Shown here piece after piece: positions 12,361 to 30,734 of a stretch of 64,000 nt of DNA. The stretch comes from Paragordius varius (Eukaryota; Nematomorpha), in contig OZ176054.1 in assembly GCA_964247055.1 (NCBI GenBank), positions 4,588,001 through 4,652,000 of the forward strand. The letters are read 5' to 3'. The first letter of the stretch is position 1, and each line of letters begins with the position of its first letter. The notes under the pieces are model-generated. The model did no database searches. It worked only from the letters and a program-made list of their open reading frames with translations, and was not told the origin of the DNA. The position numbers and the translations under genes were made by a program.

Positions 12361-12726
12361 TGATTGCCAGCACGTGCTTATTTCTGTCATCAAAAGCCAA
12401 AGGTAGTATACCATTTACACCTCAAATTCACCCTAAAATATATTATGTGTTTTTAAGATCAAAACTTAATATAATTGAAATTTTACTTAAAATTAACAGA
12501 ACACTGGAAAAACAATAAATTATGCCATATAAATATTCATATCAATAATGATGAGATATTAACCCGAAAACACACGTTATTTAGTTTTAGGATGAATTTT
12601 AATTGTTTAAGGGGGTGATATTGAATTGTAAATGGTATATATTTTTCGGGAAAAAGCTTTATTTCATTTTTAATAGTCTTCAAGTAGTTTTATAGCAAAA
12701 AATAACCTACTTTTAGCTGGCAATCA
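12361..12726. mobile_element. Foldback MITE, about 370 bp
   Basis: The ends are TGATTGCCAGC at 12361 and its complement GCTGGCAATCA ending at 12726. The arms continue inward: GTATACCATTTACA (about 12410) pairs with TGTAAATGGTATAT (about 12628), and TTCACCCTAAAA pairs with TTTTAGGATGAA. This is a nearly complete palindrome without coding capacity. Confidence 0.75.
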
Positions 12727-15700
12727 CATATTTTCACACTTTTATGATTAAATCGTGTTAAGACTTCAATTTATAATAATTTAGCAATTAAATAATCTTT
12801 AAATATTGATAAAGGTATAGGAATTTTAAGTTGTTATTTTCGTATTTGAAACATTTCTGAATAAAATCATAATGATACATACTAGGACCATGTAATTTTT
12901 AGTTTTGGTACACGCCTATTCATTATTTGCTATAAAAAATTAATATTTGTTATACAGTGTTCGTTCAAACATATTTTTTTATGCATATTTTTAAACAGCT
13001 AAAATTTTCAATTTAATAATATTTTAAACAAGAGTCACCAACACAAATGTCTTCGCGGGCCGCATCCAAAAAATATATGGGGATTCCTATTATTTTATTA
13101 TTTTTCAATCATAAAATTGTAAACACTAATAAAAACTATTTTTGATCACCAATTTTTGTCAGTTCGTTGAAAAAATTTTAAAAGATTTATTCGGTTCTTC
13201 ATTAGAATATTAATTTTACTAGGATTTATTTTACTCAATACCAATACTTTTGTGAATTATGTAGTATTCTATATATTAGGTGATTTTCCAAATCTTTCAT
13301 GGGCCTCACTAAATATTTATAAAGGCCGTTGGCGGCCTGCCATGCTTTTTTATTATGATATCGTTTAATACAAAATAGTTTTTGGAATTTTAAAATATTC
13401 TAATTTTGTTAAATTTGGTGACAAAATTTTTTATGTATATGGCCAAACTCCAATATAAATTTATTTAATATAGATTGTTTTTTTATGTATTAATATATCA
13501 TTACATCTATATTTGGTGACATTTTTAGAAAATTAATTATAGATATTACGTGCCAAGAAACATATTGTAAAAAGTACATATAAAAGTTCAATTATTTATT
13601 AGCCTCTTAAATTTAATAAAGAATATTATGTAATTTGAGTAATTAGCATACGATCTATTTTCAACTCGGAGATTGGTAATTTGATATCACTTCATTACTA
13701 GTATCTAAGACAGAAAATTATATATATTAATTAAAAATAATTATATACTTATACAACAAGTATAATTTTTACTATTTTAGAGATTTTTTTAACCTGGTTT
13801 CTAGATCATTGTAAAATGTGAATTTTTAACTAATGGAATATATACTATAAAACTATGACATATTTGTAGCCAAAGTATGTGTGATAAAATCAGAGGTTGA
13901 TCGCTTAAAAATAAATTTGATCATACAACTATTCCTAAAATTTATCGCTTTGTAATGCAATTCCATCTTATTTATATAATGTCAATTTTTACCAATTTTT
14001 ACATATTATATTTACAACGATTTGAAAAATGATAATTATTGAAATCATCCAAAAAGGAAGAAGCAACTATAATTAAATCACAAAAGACCCCAAATTTTCG
14101 AAACTGGTTATCTAAAATAGAAATGTAATAATATCTAATATCATTGTTGGTAAATATATTTAAATATTTTTGTATAACCTTCATAAGACAATCATGTCAA
14201 CTATATAAAAATTTGTCTAAATAAAATAAAATATTTGATTTTTTGACTAATTATTTAAGCACAGTCCTTCCTTCTTATTTCACAGTTTGAGTAAATATAC
14301 AGGGCCAGAAAGCATTATGGCAAAGAGAAATATTATTTATTAAAATAGGTTTATAAATGTGCTTTTTTCTACCTTTTATCCAATAAAATTCTCTGGAAGC
14401 AGGTAAAAACACGTAACATAATTCGATGCTGTTTACAAATTATTATATCCAAGCCAAAAATTTGATAAACTCCAATTAAATATTATTTGTTATTTTTTTC
14501 ATGTTATTAATTTACTTTAATAAAAATATAAATTTACAAAAATGGCATTTAAAAAGGGTCAAAATTTGTTGTCTAGTGTTTACTATAAGTTCTATCTGGT
14601 ATTAATGAAAAACAGGCAATGTATTTTACTCACACTCTATATATATACCTATATCTATTATATTTTGGATATATTTTAGGTTAATACTTAAATACAAGTT
14701 ATGCTTTTGACTTCGTTATCAATTGGAATGATTATTACCTCATTTATGTATATTTTTTTTAAAATCTTAATTTAGTTAATTAATTTAATTATTTTATCAT
14801 AGTTAAGCGAAGCCTAACATAAAGCTTAAAGGTTTTTGAGTTATTAATATTATAGCTAAATATATTTTTCCAATCATTTTTAGGGTAAAGTAGTCAATCA
14901 TTCCAAATCGTATCATGTTAAAGCTTTATATATAAAATAAATACTTTTTTGCAAATTTTTATTTGAGAAACTACAAAACTTGAAATGATTATAACAAGCC
15001 CTTGTTATTATCCCTTATATATATCATTGTCATGATATTGATTGCAGTTACAGGTGATCAAATATTATTTTTTAAGCAATAATATTATGTGCTTCGCAAT
15101 TTATCTCTATAAAACAAATGGTAAATATTGCCTTATTTGTTTTGTATTTTTTTAATAAAAATTTAAGGGTAAATGGAATTTTCTATCGTACACATAACTT
15201 TAAAAGAAGTTGATTCCAAAATTATGAAAATGCTTCCATCAATTTTTAATGTGCCTCCTGATTTTTCAATGAAGATGCTAAAATTCCAATTGTAAAATTG
15301 AAAATTACTAATACAACGCTGTATTTAATATTTTTTAGGATACCAGAAAAATGACAGCTGGTTAAAAAATAATTGGTAGAGTAAAATCATGTTCAATAGC
15401 ATTCAATTTCAAATTTATAAGTAAGAAATTTCGTTAATTTTAGATAAATTCATTATTTCCAATAATTTTATGCACGTCAATGAAACTGTACAGCACCTAT
15501 ATTTACATATAATTATAGCGTCCGACTAAAATAATATCACGATGATTTTCTGCTTTTATCAAAAATATAAGATATATATATTTGAATAAATATTTTTTAA
15601 AACAATGAAATATACCAGACATACATGTTCCATATAGATAAGCAAGTTCAAAGGTATAAATACACACATGTCGCCTCGATTTATTTTAAATTTTAATTTT

Positions 15701-17508
15701 CAAAAAATTAGTAATGTCCTTTACCTTGTCTTGCCTTCCCTTGACTTATCTTATCAATAAGTATAATGCATTATATTATGCCTCTTGAGTCACCTATAAG
15801 GTATTTTTATTTTAATTTATATATTTGTTGCACAACACTAGCAATTATCTCAAAATGTGAGTAATTTATCTCCTTTAGATGCTATCTAACTATAAAAATA
15901 AATGATTTTAGCAAAGGTTTAAAATTAATTATTAGGTATCTATAATAGGTGCTTTTTTTAAAATATATGCGTAGGATTAAAGCATTACATTTTGAATGTT
16001 TAACTTTCATATAATCACTAATTTTCTCTCTCCATATTTTGATTGAATATAATCACAATTTTAGGGACACCCGGAATTTTTGAGATATTATGTAAAGATT
16101 GCTTTGACTTTTAAACATCGATGATACAATTATCATTAAAAAATACTCTATATTTATTTAAACCAAAATGCAGAGATAGAGAAAGAGTTCATGCAAAAAT
16201 GTATAAAATCTATACACTTGATGATATAAATAAGGGGGCAGGCATCATATATATATAAGTGTACATAAGCCAAAGATTATTTGTTTTAGATAAAGTTGAT
16301 TGCTTTAAATTGCATTGCGTTGCATTGCATTTTTTACAATTAATACATGTATACATTGTACTGAACTCTCTCTGTCTTTCCTATCAAAATGTCAAAGAGA
16401 CAAGTCGTGTTGCTGACCTAATTTATTCCATGGGGTAGTGATATCATTTAACAATGCATAAAATATTTTTAAATTTGTATAAAAAATCTAATATATAGAT
16501 CCTTTAAATGTTATAAAGCTATAACAATTATGATTATTATTAATGAGATACACTTGATTTTACAATATATAAGATCTTGTAAATGATGATTAGATAATTG
16601 TAGTATATAAAGAAAGATACATAAAAATTCGTAAGTCGACTTGATAAACTCATGTTAAAGTAAAGTATATACATTTGCGCAAACATTCAAAATAAAAATT
16701 GGTATTATTATACCAAAAATAATTTATAAATACATGTTATATATTACTATAATATTTGAGGTGAAAATCACTCAATTATTATATAATTTTGGATGTTTTC
16801 GTTTCTAATATAATTAGATATATTTGTGTAATATAATTATGAAAAGATAAAATCAAAATTTATCCTACATAATTATTTTTATCGCATATAAATCTCTCTG
16901 CATGTGCCTAATTTTATTAATTATAATAATGTATAAATACGATGTGTGCATCATTATATGATGTGTATACAGATATATTAAAAAAATTTATATAGTAATT
17001 AATTACTCTTATGGTGATATAAAAAATAGTATAAAGGACCCATTTTAACGTAACAACCAAGCTTAGGCTTCCCTTATGTTTTGAATTTATATATGTATGT
17101 ATAAAATGTAGCATGTCGCTTCTATATTTTTCCATGTGTCAAGATACATAAGCAGAATCAAAAATTTTATTTTTTTTATTTATATTTAAATTTATACCTT
17201 TTTTTCAATGCACTAATCATTGTATGAAAAAAATGATTTTTGATCATTTATATACAAAGAGGACCTGCTTTATAATATATATATTTAACGAAATTTTTAT
17301 TGTGAATTCGTTCTCGCTTTTCACATTGATTTCAAAAATTTTAGTTTTGTTGTAAATAAAGTCAAATATTTTCAATTTGCAATACATATTTACCACAATA
17401 GAAATAACATAAAAAATTGTATGATATGAATCATTTTATTCTGTACTATTAAGTATATATATTATTCAATTATTCAAGAAAAAATATTAATAATCAATTT
17501 TGTATGCA
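12727..17508. other. Gene-poor AT-rich desert
   Basis: 4.8 kb with no coding exon that I can support in any frame. Around 13035-13360 it has a possible hAT-MITE remnant (GCGGGCCGCATCC at about 13060, then GGCCTCAC and GGCGGCCTGCC near 13320-13345). The open frames at 13999-14184 and 16917-17135 look like chance. Around 16300-16335 there is a short run of TTGCATTGCG-like repeats. Confidence 0.5.
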
Positions 17509-20500
17509 ATGGCCATCCATGAGAAAATTATAAATGTTTATCAAATCGATTTGTTGGAAGAAAATTTTGACCCCAAATGTTCAAGAAAAAAGATAAATTC
17601 TTGGAAAATTCCATGGTTTATTTTATTCATGTGCCTTATGCAGGTATAGTTTATTTTTGTTCATTAAAATATTTTTTTACCAAAACGACTATATTGATAT
17701 ATTACCTGACACAATTTTTTGATACGGATCATTATAATTTTTGAAATACAAAAAGCTTAAAAATAAAAATTCTAAATTTTATATTAATCATAATACAAAC
17801 ATTTATATATCAGATAAAATTAATCGCCTTTTTAATAGCAAATAATTCAGTCAAGCTATAATCATAAATTTATAGTTTTATACCCTATAATTATTGGTTT
17901 TTATCCGTTTTTCAAAAGAAATCAGCCCTACAAGAAAATAGTTTAAAAAATTTATAATTAAAAATATTGTTTAAATAAAATTATTATAAAGGAAAAAACA
18001 TGGGCATTTGCTTTAAACTTTATTTTCATTAATATTTAGTATTTTAAAAATAGGATGATATAAAATTCGCAATCTCTAAGGTTAAAATATTTATAACTAT
18101 TTACTCACATTCTGTAAACTATTCATGAATGTCGGTAAAAACGATAGGAATCACATAAAGACTAGAAAAAAATACATAATTCTCACAGATTTTTACCGCT
18201 TTTTTGTTATTTTTTGACACTTTCGCGTTAAAAAAATATTTCACATTCACAAATTGCGTATATATAATTATGACATAATAAATATTTAATAAGATATGAA
18301 TGATACCGATAACAAGCTAATATTTATTGATAAATTATAAAACCACAATTTTGTAAAAAAAATAATTTTACACATTAATATTAACCGACAATTGGACTTT
18401 TTTTCGTAAGAAGTTTATATTATTTTAAGGAAAACCATTTCCTTTTTAAGCCATCCCAAATACTCATAAAAATATCTTGTGAATAACGATTAAAAAGCTA
18501 TGTTATTCATGTAAAAGTGTAGACTGTAGAGCTATTGACAACTAGTTTAAATTTTCCTATAATTTAAACTATTTTTTTTTGAAAAAAACAAGCAATGCTT
18601 TAATTTGGAACTATTTTTTGCAGATGAATACTAAATTAACATAAAATACACACTTTTCATTAATTTACACCTCTTTTCATTGTTTTAGTTCATAGTTTTT
18701 ATGGACAATCGACATTCATCACATATCTTGATTGATAACATTAACTTGGTTTTTGACTCAAACAAAGTTACAGAATTCTGGAGATATCTCACGTACATAT
18801 TTGTACATCAAAAGTATAAAACGTTATTAAACATAATATAATACCATTATTAATACTCCATTACCTTTTAGGGTAGTTTTATATCCCAGAGCCATTTGAA
18901 ATTTAAATATCTTAAAAAGTATTTGTAGGTTTTATGCCGAAGTTTAAAATATGCTTTCTTTAGCCTTTTAGGCGCATTATAATTTCTTCTAAAAAATGTA
19001 AGATTGTAAAAAAATCCTCATCTCATTTTTGCCGCCATTTTATATCTATAAATTTTTTAAAATCGCTAATGGAACAGGCAAATAAATGTATATTATTATT
19101 AGAAAATATACAGGCTGCATTTTGCCAGCAAAAACTTGAATTTTGGTTTTAATATCAGCTGTTCGTATCAATCATGTTTTGGAGCTGTCCCAATTTTAGG
19201 CTCTAAAAGTCACAAACTTAAATACGTGAGAACAATGTTTAATTAAATTTTAAAAATAACTTTCAAAACTGTAGTTATTTACAAAATTGAGCTCTGGGAT
19301 ATAAAACTACCCCAAAAAAGTAAGTAATGAAGTGTTAATTTTGATTTAAAATTCAGCAAAAATTGTATGTTTTAAAGCATTTATTTTCCATTATTACACG
19401 TATATTCTTTGTCAAATATAAAAATAAAACAAAATAAAATAATCTAATAGAAATCAATCTAAAAAAACATATTTGTAATTTTTAGTTTGGACCATTTTTT
19501 GATCAATCTCCTATCCCACATTGTGATTGGTGGTTCTTTTGAAGTTAATCATGGACCCATTGTGACAATCATTGTTTATACTGCATCAGCTGTGTTAGGT
19601 ATTTTTTTAAATTACCAATTTTTTTTGATTTGATTATAGTTATATTGATTTAGTCTAATACAGTAAGATTAATTAATGATTATCACGAAAAAACAAATGA
19701 ATATCCAAAAAAATGATTAGATGGTTAAATATGTTAAATGTGTGAGTAGATGCAACAGAAAGCATTCATCAAGGGTCGTATATGTAGAATATATTATATT
19801 TTTTTATCCATGTGCAAATCATTTTATTCTTTTGGATATTCATTTGTAATCATTTATCAATCTTACTGTAAATGTTGTAATCAAATTTTATAAATATTAA
19901 CAACACAAATTCGGTTTTTATAATTGTAAAAATGTGTCGTGTGGGAGGGAGGGGGGAAAAGTGATTTAACAAAAATTTACTTAAAATTTTGTTATCAGCT
20001 CCAAAAGCTTAATCCCGATAATGTACATTTAAATTATCATATTTATATGTATATTTGATAAAATCTTGATTCTTAGTTGATGTTTTAAATTGATATCCAT
20101 ATAGGTTCAATGGGATCGCTAGTCATAGAAAGTCAAAACTTTTATTTACAAGGGTCGTCAAGCACAATTTACGGACTTCTCTCTGCACATTCATCTGACG
20201 TGATTTTGGTATATATATTTAGTTAAATCTTTATCATTTATACCAAAAAATTAAGCATGCAGGAGAAAATTTAAAAATTATTAACAGGATACTCAATATA
20301 TTAATAAAAGACGAAGTAATTAATGTTATTATTATTCCAGCTAAATTTATTTTTAAAATTTTGGTAAAAAAATTATATTGGAACCGCCTTTTTCGGGTTA
20401 TGGCCGGAACGGAATGGTCTCTGATAAAAAAGGGAACCAGATAAACTATCGGATTCCATTCCTGCTTGTTCTAGTTTCGGTTTCAAGTTCTGAATACTCA

Positions 20501-21370
20501 TCTCTAATAACTTTTCTAGCACACCATACTTTACAATCCTATCATTTCCTAATTATGCTATCATGAACATTGTTGATAATGAATATTAAGTTACTTGATA
20601 TAAATTTATAACCGTCAGGTTTTAGCCGGAATAAGATTTTTTTGATGTTGTGACATTTAAATTTATGATTTATATAATATTATTATATTGGCGAATATCT
20701 ATAAGTTTAACATTCATATTTGGATAATAAATATTCCATATAAATATTATTATTAGTAATTATTTTCTTATATATGTTTTACAGAATTACAACAGTACAA
20801 CGTTTAAGCACCCGAAAATCTTGATTGCATTTATATCAAGTACCAATATTATTTGATATTTAATTTTTAGTAATAACCGAAGTTGCAATATTTTTTTATA
20901 TGAACATACACGATACATTTATTGGAATACTACCATTTCAAAAGGATATTTCCTCAACACGCGCAAAATTTAACATTAAAACTGCGCAAACAAATGACAT
21001 CACAACGCTAACCACGGATCTTATATTAACACCCGAGTTAACGGTTCATTTCCCATTTCTCATGGAAAAAGATCATATAAAATTTGGTGTTGGCCATTTA
21101 TCTCATATCTTTGGTGCAATTGGTGGTTTTTTGACAGGATTGATTGTTATAAAAATTATTATTATATCAAAACAAACACATAATGTGGATAAAGAAAGGT
21201 ATCATTATTATTGGTTCCAAAAATATTGGAAAATAATTGTCAAAATTACGGCAGTCATAGTTTTTTCAGCTATTACTTCTGTTTTAGCCTATCGTATCCA
21301 TTATAATTATCTAAAAACTCAACGTATGGAAACAAGTTATTACATCATTCAACAATTGTTGAAGAGATGA
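17509..21370 (+). CDS. RHBDL: Rhomboid intramembrane serine protease (secretase type)
   Basis: A multi-pass membrane protease that cuts substrates inside the bilayer. Exons are 17509-17643, 18689-18813, 19486-19598, 20105-20208, 20785-20839 and 20871-21370, 343 aa with all phases closing. Hallmarks in order are WRYLTYIFVHQ (the L1 WR motif), LDHFLINLL (the H-x3-N oxyanion region), QGSSSTIYGL with the expected nucleophile Ser143, and SHIFGAIGGFLTG with catalytic His256. The usual GASGG is GSSST here: the nucleophile is kept but the following glycines are replaced. The loop between the Ser and His helices is long (113 residues from Ser to His, where 50-65 is common). The last membrane helix is VIVFSAITSVLAY. 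Intron 5 is 31 bp; the others are 290-1,050 bp. Which RHBDL type it belongs to is unresolved. Confidence 0.92.
18854..19334. mobile_element. TTAA-flanked (piggyBac-type) MITE, copy 1
   Basis: Lies in rhomboid intron 2. It is flanked by TTAA at 18850-18853 and 19335-19338. Termini are TACTCCATTACC on the left and the complement of CACTTCATTAC on the right. A sub-terminal inverted motif, GTAGTTTTATATCCCAGAG, appears at both ends (about 18886 and, inverted, about 19292). It is 481 bp, noncoding, and the best-preserved of four copies in this window. Confidence 0.85.
19661..19868. mobile_element. TA-flanked (mariner-type) MITE
   Basis: Lies in rhomboid intron 3. The left end CAGTAAGATT and right end AATCTTACTG form inverted repeats that stay similar for about 45 bp (including AAATGAATATCC and GGATATTCATTT). 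TA lies on each side (19659-19660, 19869-19870). 208 bp, noncoding. Confidence 0.85.
20370..20500. repeat. Degenerate GAACCG/GGTTCC-rich repeat
   Basis: Within rhomboid intron 4. It contains GGAACCGCC, GGCCGGAACGGAATGG and GGGAACCAG, relatively GC-rich and similar in word use to the repeats near 44 kb. It creates a chance 62-codon open frame that I do not call a gene. Confidence 0.4.
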
Positions 21371-22224
21371 GGAACCTTGATTAGGAAGCCATTTTAGTCA
21401 CTTACAATAATTAGAGAAATGTTATATTATAATTGAGATTTAAATGATATACATTGTTTGTAAAAATTGATTTCTCTCATTTAGCATATATAAACAAGTG
21501 CAAATATGTTTCTGTATAGTTTACTGTAATAAATTATATTATTAATATTTTATATAAATACAACAAAAAATTTACAATCTTCCCTTTAAAGGTGGTATAA
21601 GGACTAACACTATAATTATTAGGTTCTCAATTACTATTTATGTTCTGCGACAAAGTATCACTGTAACTGGCCACTTAAATTCATATTAATATTTTTTTCA
21701 AAAGTACAACTCTTTTTCCATTGTGTTAAGTATAGATGGCAAAAGTATTGACTATTAAAAACAATCGTTTCACGTTAAATACTGAAAAATTTTGATTTAG
21801 AGAATGATCATAATTTCGTTAAACATAGCAGAACCTTATATTTTTATGGCCTCAAATTATAAATTAGTTTTAATTAAAAATGATATTTTTATTTAATGTT
21901 AAATTTACGATTCGTGTGTCTTTCGCACTAATTTCTGGTGAATTTTCCTTTTCGCAAACATTATTCAAAGTTGACAAGAGAAATAAAATATGTAGGACGT
22001 ATTTCTTAGTTTTCATGAAAACATCTTTATAAAATTTAAAATTTATTATTAATATTAAATACCGATACATATAAGATATTCATATCAATCAAATGCCATA
22101 TTATGGTTAAAAATTGGCGTTTGCGTCAAGTTAATTATTAAAATGATCATTGGTAATTATTTTTACAACAATAAAAAAATAGGTATATCTAAAAAGGGGT
22201 AGTGTATTAAAACAACCAACTTGC
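21371..22224. other. Convergent intergenic region
   Basis: Lies between the rhomboid stop and the PLK1 stop. AT-rich, with AATAAATT at about 21527 as a possible rhomboid poly(A) signal. The open frame at 21870-22070 (-) shows no family signature. Confidence 0.5.
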
Positions 22225-27845
<5,621 letters not shown>

Positions 27846-27994
27846 TATAGAAATTGGTTCATATTTCAAATTTAAAATTTACGGTAATGTTATAACGATA
27901 AAATGCACCAAGTGACATAAACGGAAAAAATGCTTTTCATAAAAAATAATTTTAAAGAATTATAAATTATAAACAAAATCAATATAGAAGTTAA

Positions 27995-30443
27995 CAACTC
28001 TTTACTTTTCCACTTTTTGTCCTAGACCCTTTGGTGTAGTTTTATATCCCATTTAATTTTGTAAATAAACTTGAGTCTAGAAAGTTATTTAAAAATTTAT
28101 ATATCACACATTGTTTTTATAAATTAGATAAAGCTTATGTTTTATATAGTTTTGGGACTATTAGAGCAGTGGTACTTAAACCGCGGGCCGCATGCGGCCC
28201 TAAGAGTGCTTGAAAATTGCCCTGACCATATCGATACTTAAATTTTTTATTATTTAAATACACATAAACGTGTTTTCGCTTATTTTAATATTAATTTATT
28301 TCCTTTAGATTTAATTTGGTAATATTTTTACCCAATTCGAAAGGTAGAAAAATTTCCCTACATTAAAATGATTTCAAAATTTTGGTACACGTGGTTTCTG
28401 TTTCTGTATCTATTTTCTTTTGTATTTTGAAATTCTTATTGTATTCCTTGTATTTTGGCAAGCCTTTCATCCAAACTTGCATATACATATTTTTTTCATT
28501 GCTATGCATCAGTTTTTATAATTCATTTATCATAAAATATTTTTCAAATTAACATCCTTAAAATTGTACCTGTTTTTATACCATAACTCAAATTACATAA
28601 TATTCAAACATAAATTCAAAGGATGACATCTAATGCTAAGAAACGTATCCGATGAAAATCGCTCCTTTAAAAGAATAGGAAAAACTTTGTCGTTTTTAAT
28701 AAAAATGTTGTTACCAGCCTTATATATAAGGATAACATAATCATAAAAAAATACAATATTGAAAGAAATTATGTGTGCTCCTCGTGAGATTATAATAAAC
28801 GAGGGATTTTTAAATTTGTTACCAATGAAATATACCACGAAAGGACGAGATTTTCTTGAAATAATTAGAACTTTTTTCGATAATAATGATATATCTATGA
28901 ATAAATTGGTTTTGATCCACGCAGATGGCTGTCCCTCTATGATTTGAATAAACAAAGGATTAATTCCTGTTTATAAATATAATTTGCAAAATATTTTATC
29001 CTTTCACTGTTTTATTCATCAGTAAAACTTTGTTTTACCTGTAAAAAATGAATCACTCAATTCAGTAATTAAAACAGTTGTGGAAATAGTTAACCACTAG
29101 AGAATTCAACCGCCGTAAATTCATAAACCTTGAAAGAATCCACAGTAAGTTTGATGATATTCTACTGTGAGATGGCTAAGCTTTATAGATTTTTTGTTAA
29201 TTCTACTCTTTATAAAAGATAACAGAAAGTTTGCAGAGGAAATTAATAGTGACAAATGGTGGGTTTTGTTAGCCTACTGACTTTACTTATAAATTTAGTA
29301 TTTTTAATACAAGTCTTTAAGGGAGCAAAATAATAACCCAATTGCTAATCAAATATTCGCTCTTGAAGAATTTTAATAATATATAACCAAATATTACTTC
29401 TATATTTTCCAACACTTAAAACGATTCATGAAGAAAATATATAATTTACCGCGGATATTAATTTAATAATAGACAGTTTTAACTAATAAGATGGAATTCA
29501 GATTTCAAGAATTAAAAAAATATTAGAAATTGCTTAAAACTCGTTGAAAATCCATGGCATATGGATACATCTAATATTAAGCAACCCGAGCATTTCGGTT
29601 TTGATCAGGCGCATATCAGATGAATTCGTAGAATTTAGAAATGATTCCAATTTGGAGGCTATATTTTAGGAGAATTGTAGAGAAGAAAGATATGTAGAGT
29701 TTTGGCAAGATGTGCCAAATAAATATCACAATATAAAATGTACTTAAGTTATCCTACTGTTTTTCCCTCAACTTACACGTGTGCGACGGCATATTCTTAA
29801 ATGAAGTATGTTAAGAATACATACAGAAATCGCTTAACCGATGATCATATAGACGACGTATAAAGATTGGCCTGTCATAAGAAACCGATTTGTTAAAAAT
29901 TAATGGTCAATATCAAAATAATTGTTGTTATCCAAATATTTTAATATACTAAATCGTGCGAAACGAGTTTTTAGCTGGATTTACATGCGATCCGCAAAAA
30001 ATTCATTGTGCTGATTTAGAGTATTAATATGTGCATATGTCAAATATAGCTATAGAATATTTGCCATTATAAGGTTCCTGGCCTTCGAAAAAAAATATAT
30101 TGGCCCGTCAAATTTTTTTGGTTACCACTGTTCTAGACTAGGGTCTAAGATCAGGAAACTCCAAAACACGATTGAAACAAACAGCTGATGATATTAACTA
30201 AAAATCTTTCAAGTTTTTGCTGGTAAAATGTAGCCTGATAGGTTCTCAATGTTAATTTACATTTCCTAACCTTAATAAAATTTTGTTTGCTGGATATCGA
30301 TTTAATAGAAAAAAATGGCAGCAAAAAAGTTTGAGATGAATATTATCTTACTATTTTACTTTTTAAATTTTTTTTTGTAAATTCGGCTTATAATCAAAAA
30401 AATCGCTTTCGGATGTAAAACTACCCACAAAGATAATGGACGG
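27995..30443. mobile_element. TTAA-flanked MITE, copy 2, split by a hAT
   Basis: Flanked by TTAA at 27991-27994 and 30444-30447. The left end CAACTCTTTACTTTT and the inverted right end CCGTCCATTATCTTT match the family, as does GTAGTTTTATATCCC (28038 and, inverted, about 30410). Removing the hAT (28167-30130) leaves about 485 bp, the same as copy 1 (481 bp). It lies just upstream of the PLK1 start. Confidence 0.8.
28167..30130 (+). mobile_element. Old hAT element nested in MITE copy 2
   Basis: Ends are CAGTGGTACTTAAACC on the left and GGTTACCACTG on the right. Flanking 8-mers TATTAGAG and TTCTAGAC match only 5 of 8, so it is old. Transposase remnants read on the plus strand: TTKGRDFLEIIRTFFDNN at about 28838 and CPSMI at 28929 match the younger copy at 40831, and a final HATC-like stretch lies near 29480-29880. 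It is interrupted by many stops and internally shorter (1,964 bp versus 2,442 bp). The transposase is not functional. Confidence 0.85.
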
Positions 30444-30734
30444 TTAAATTGTAATAAAAAATTGTTTTTTGACAAAATCATAGGCTAACTCAATAAATGC
30501 AGAAACTTAATATATTAAAATGATTTTATTTTCTATATCCGCAAACTGTTTCAGCATTTATTCGATAATTTAATTATCAAAAGCCCCTAATTTTGAAACT
30601 ATTTGACATCTTAACACTTAATTACCTTCGTTTTTGTCCTAGTTTTTAAGTTTTATATCCTAGGGCTGAATTGTAAATAAACTACAGTTCAAGTTATTAT
30701 AGTTAAAAGCTAATTTTTAAACATTGCCTATTAC

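Noticed and set aside
16917-17135. 72-codon minus-strand open frame in the gene desert
   Set aside because: Low-complexity Tyr/Ile-rich translation with no family pattern.
28593-28955. 120-codon minus-strand frame inside the old hAT
   Set aside because: Antisense shadow of transposase remnants that read on the plus strand.
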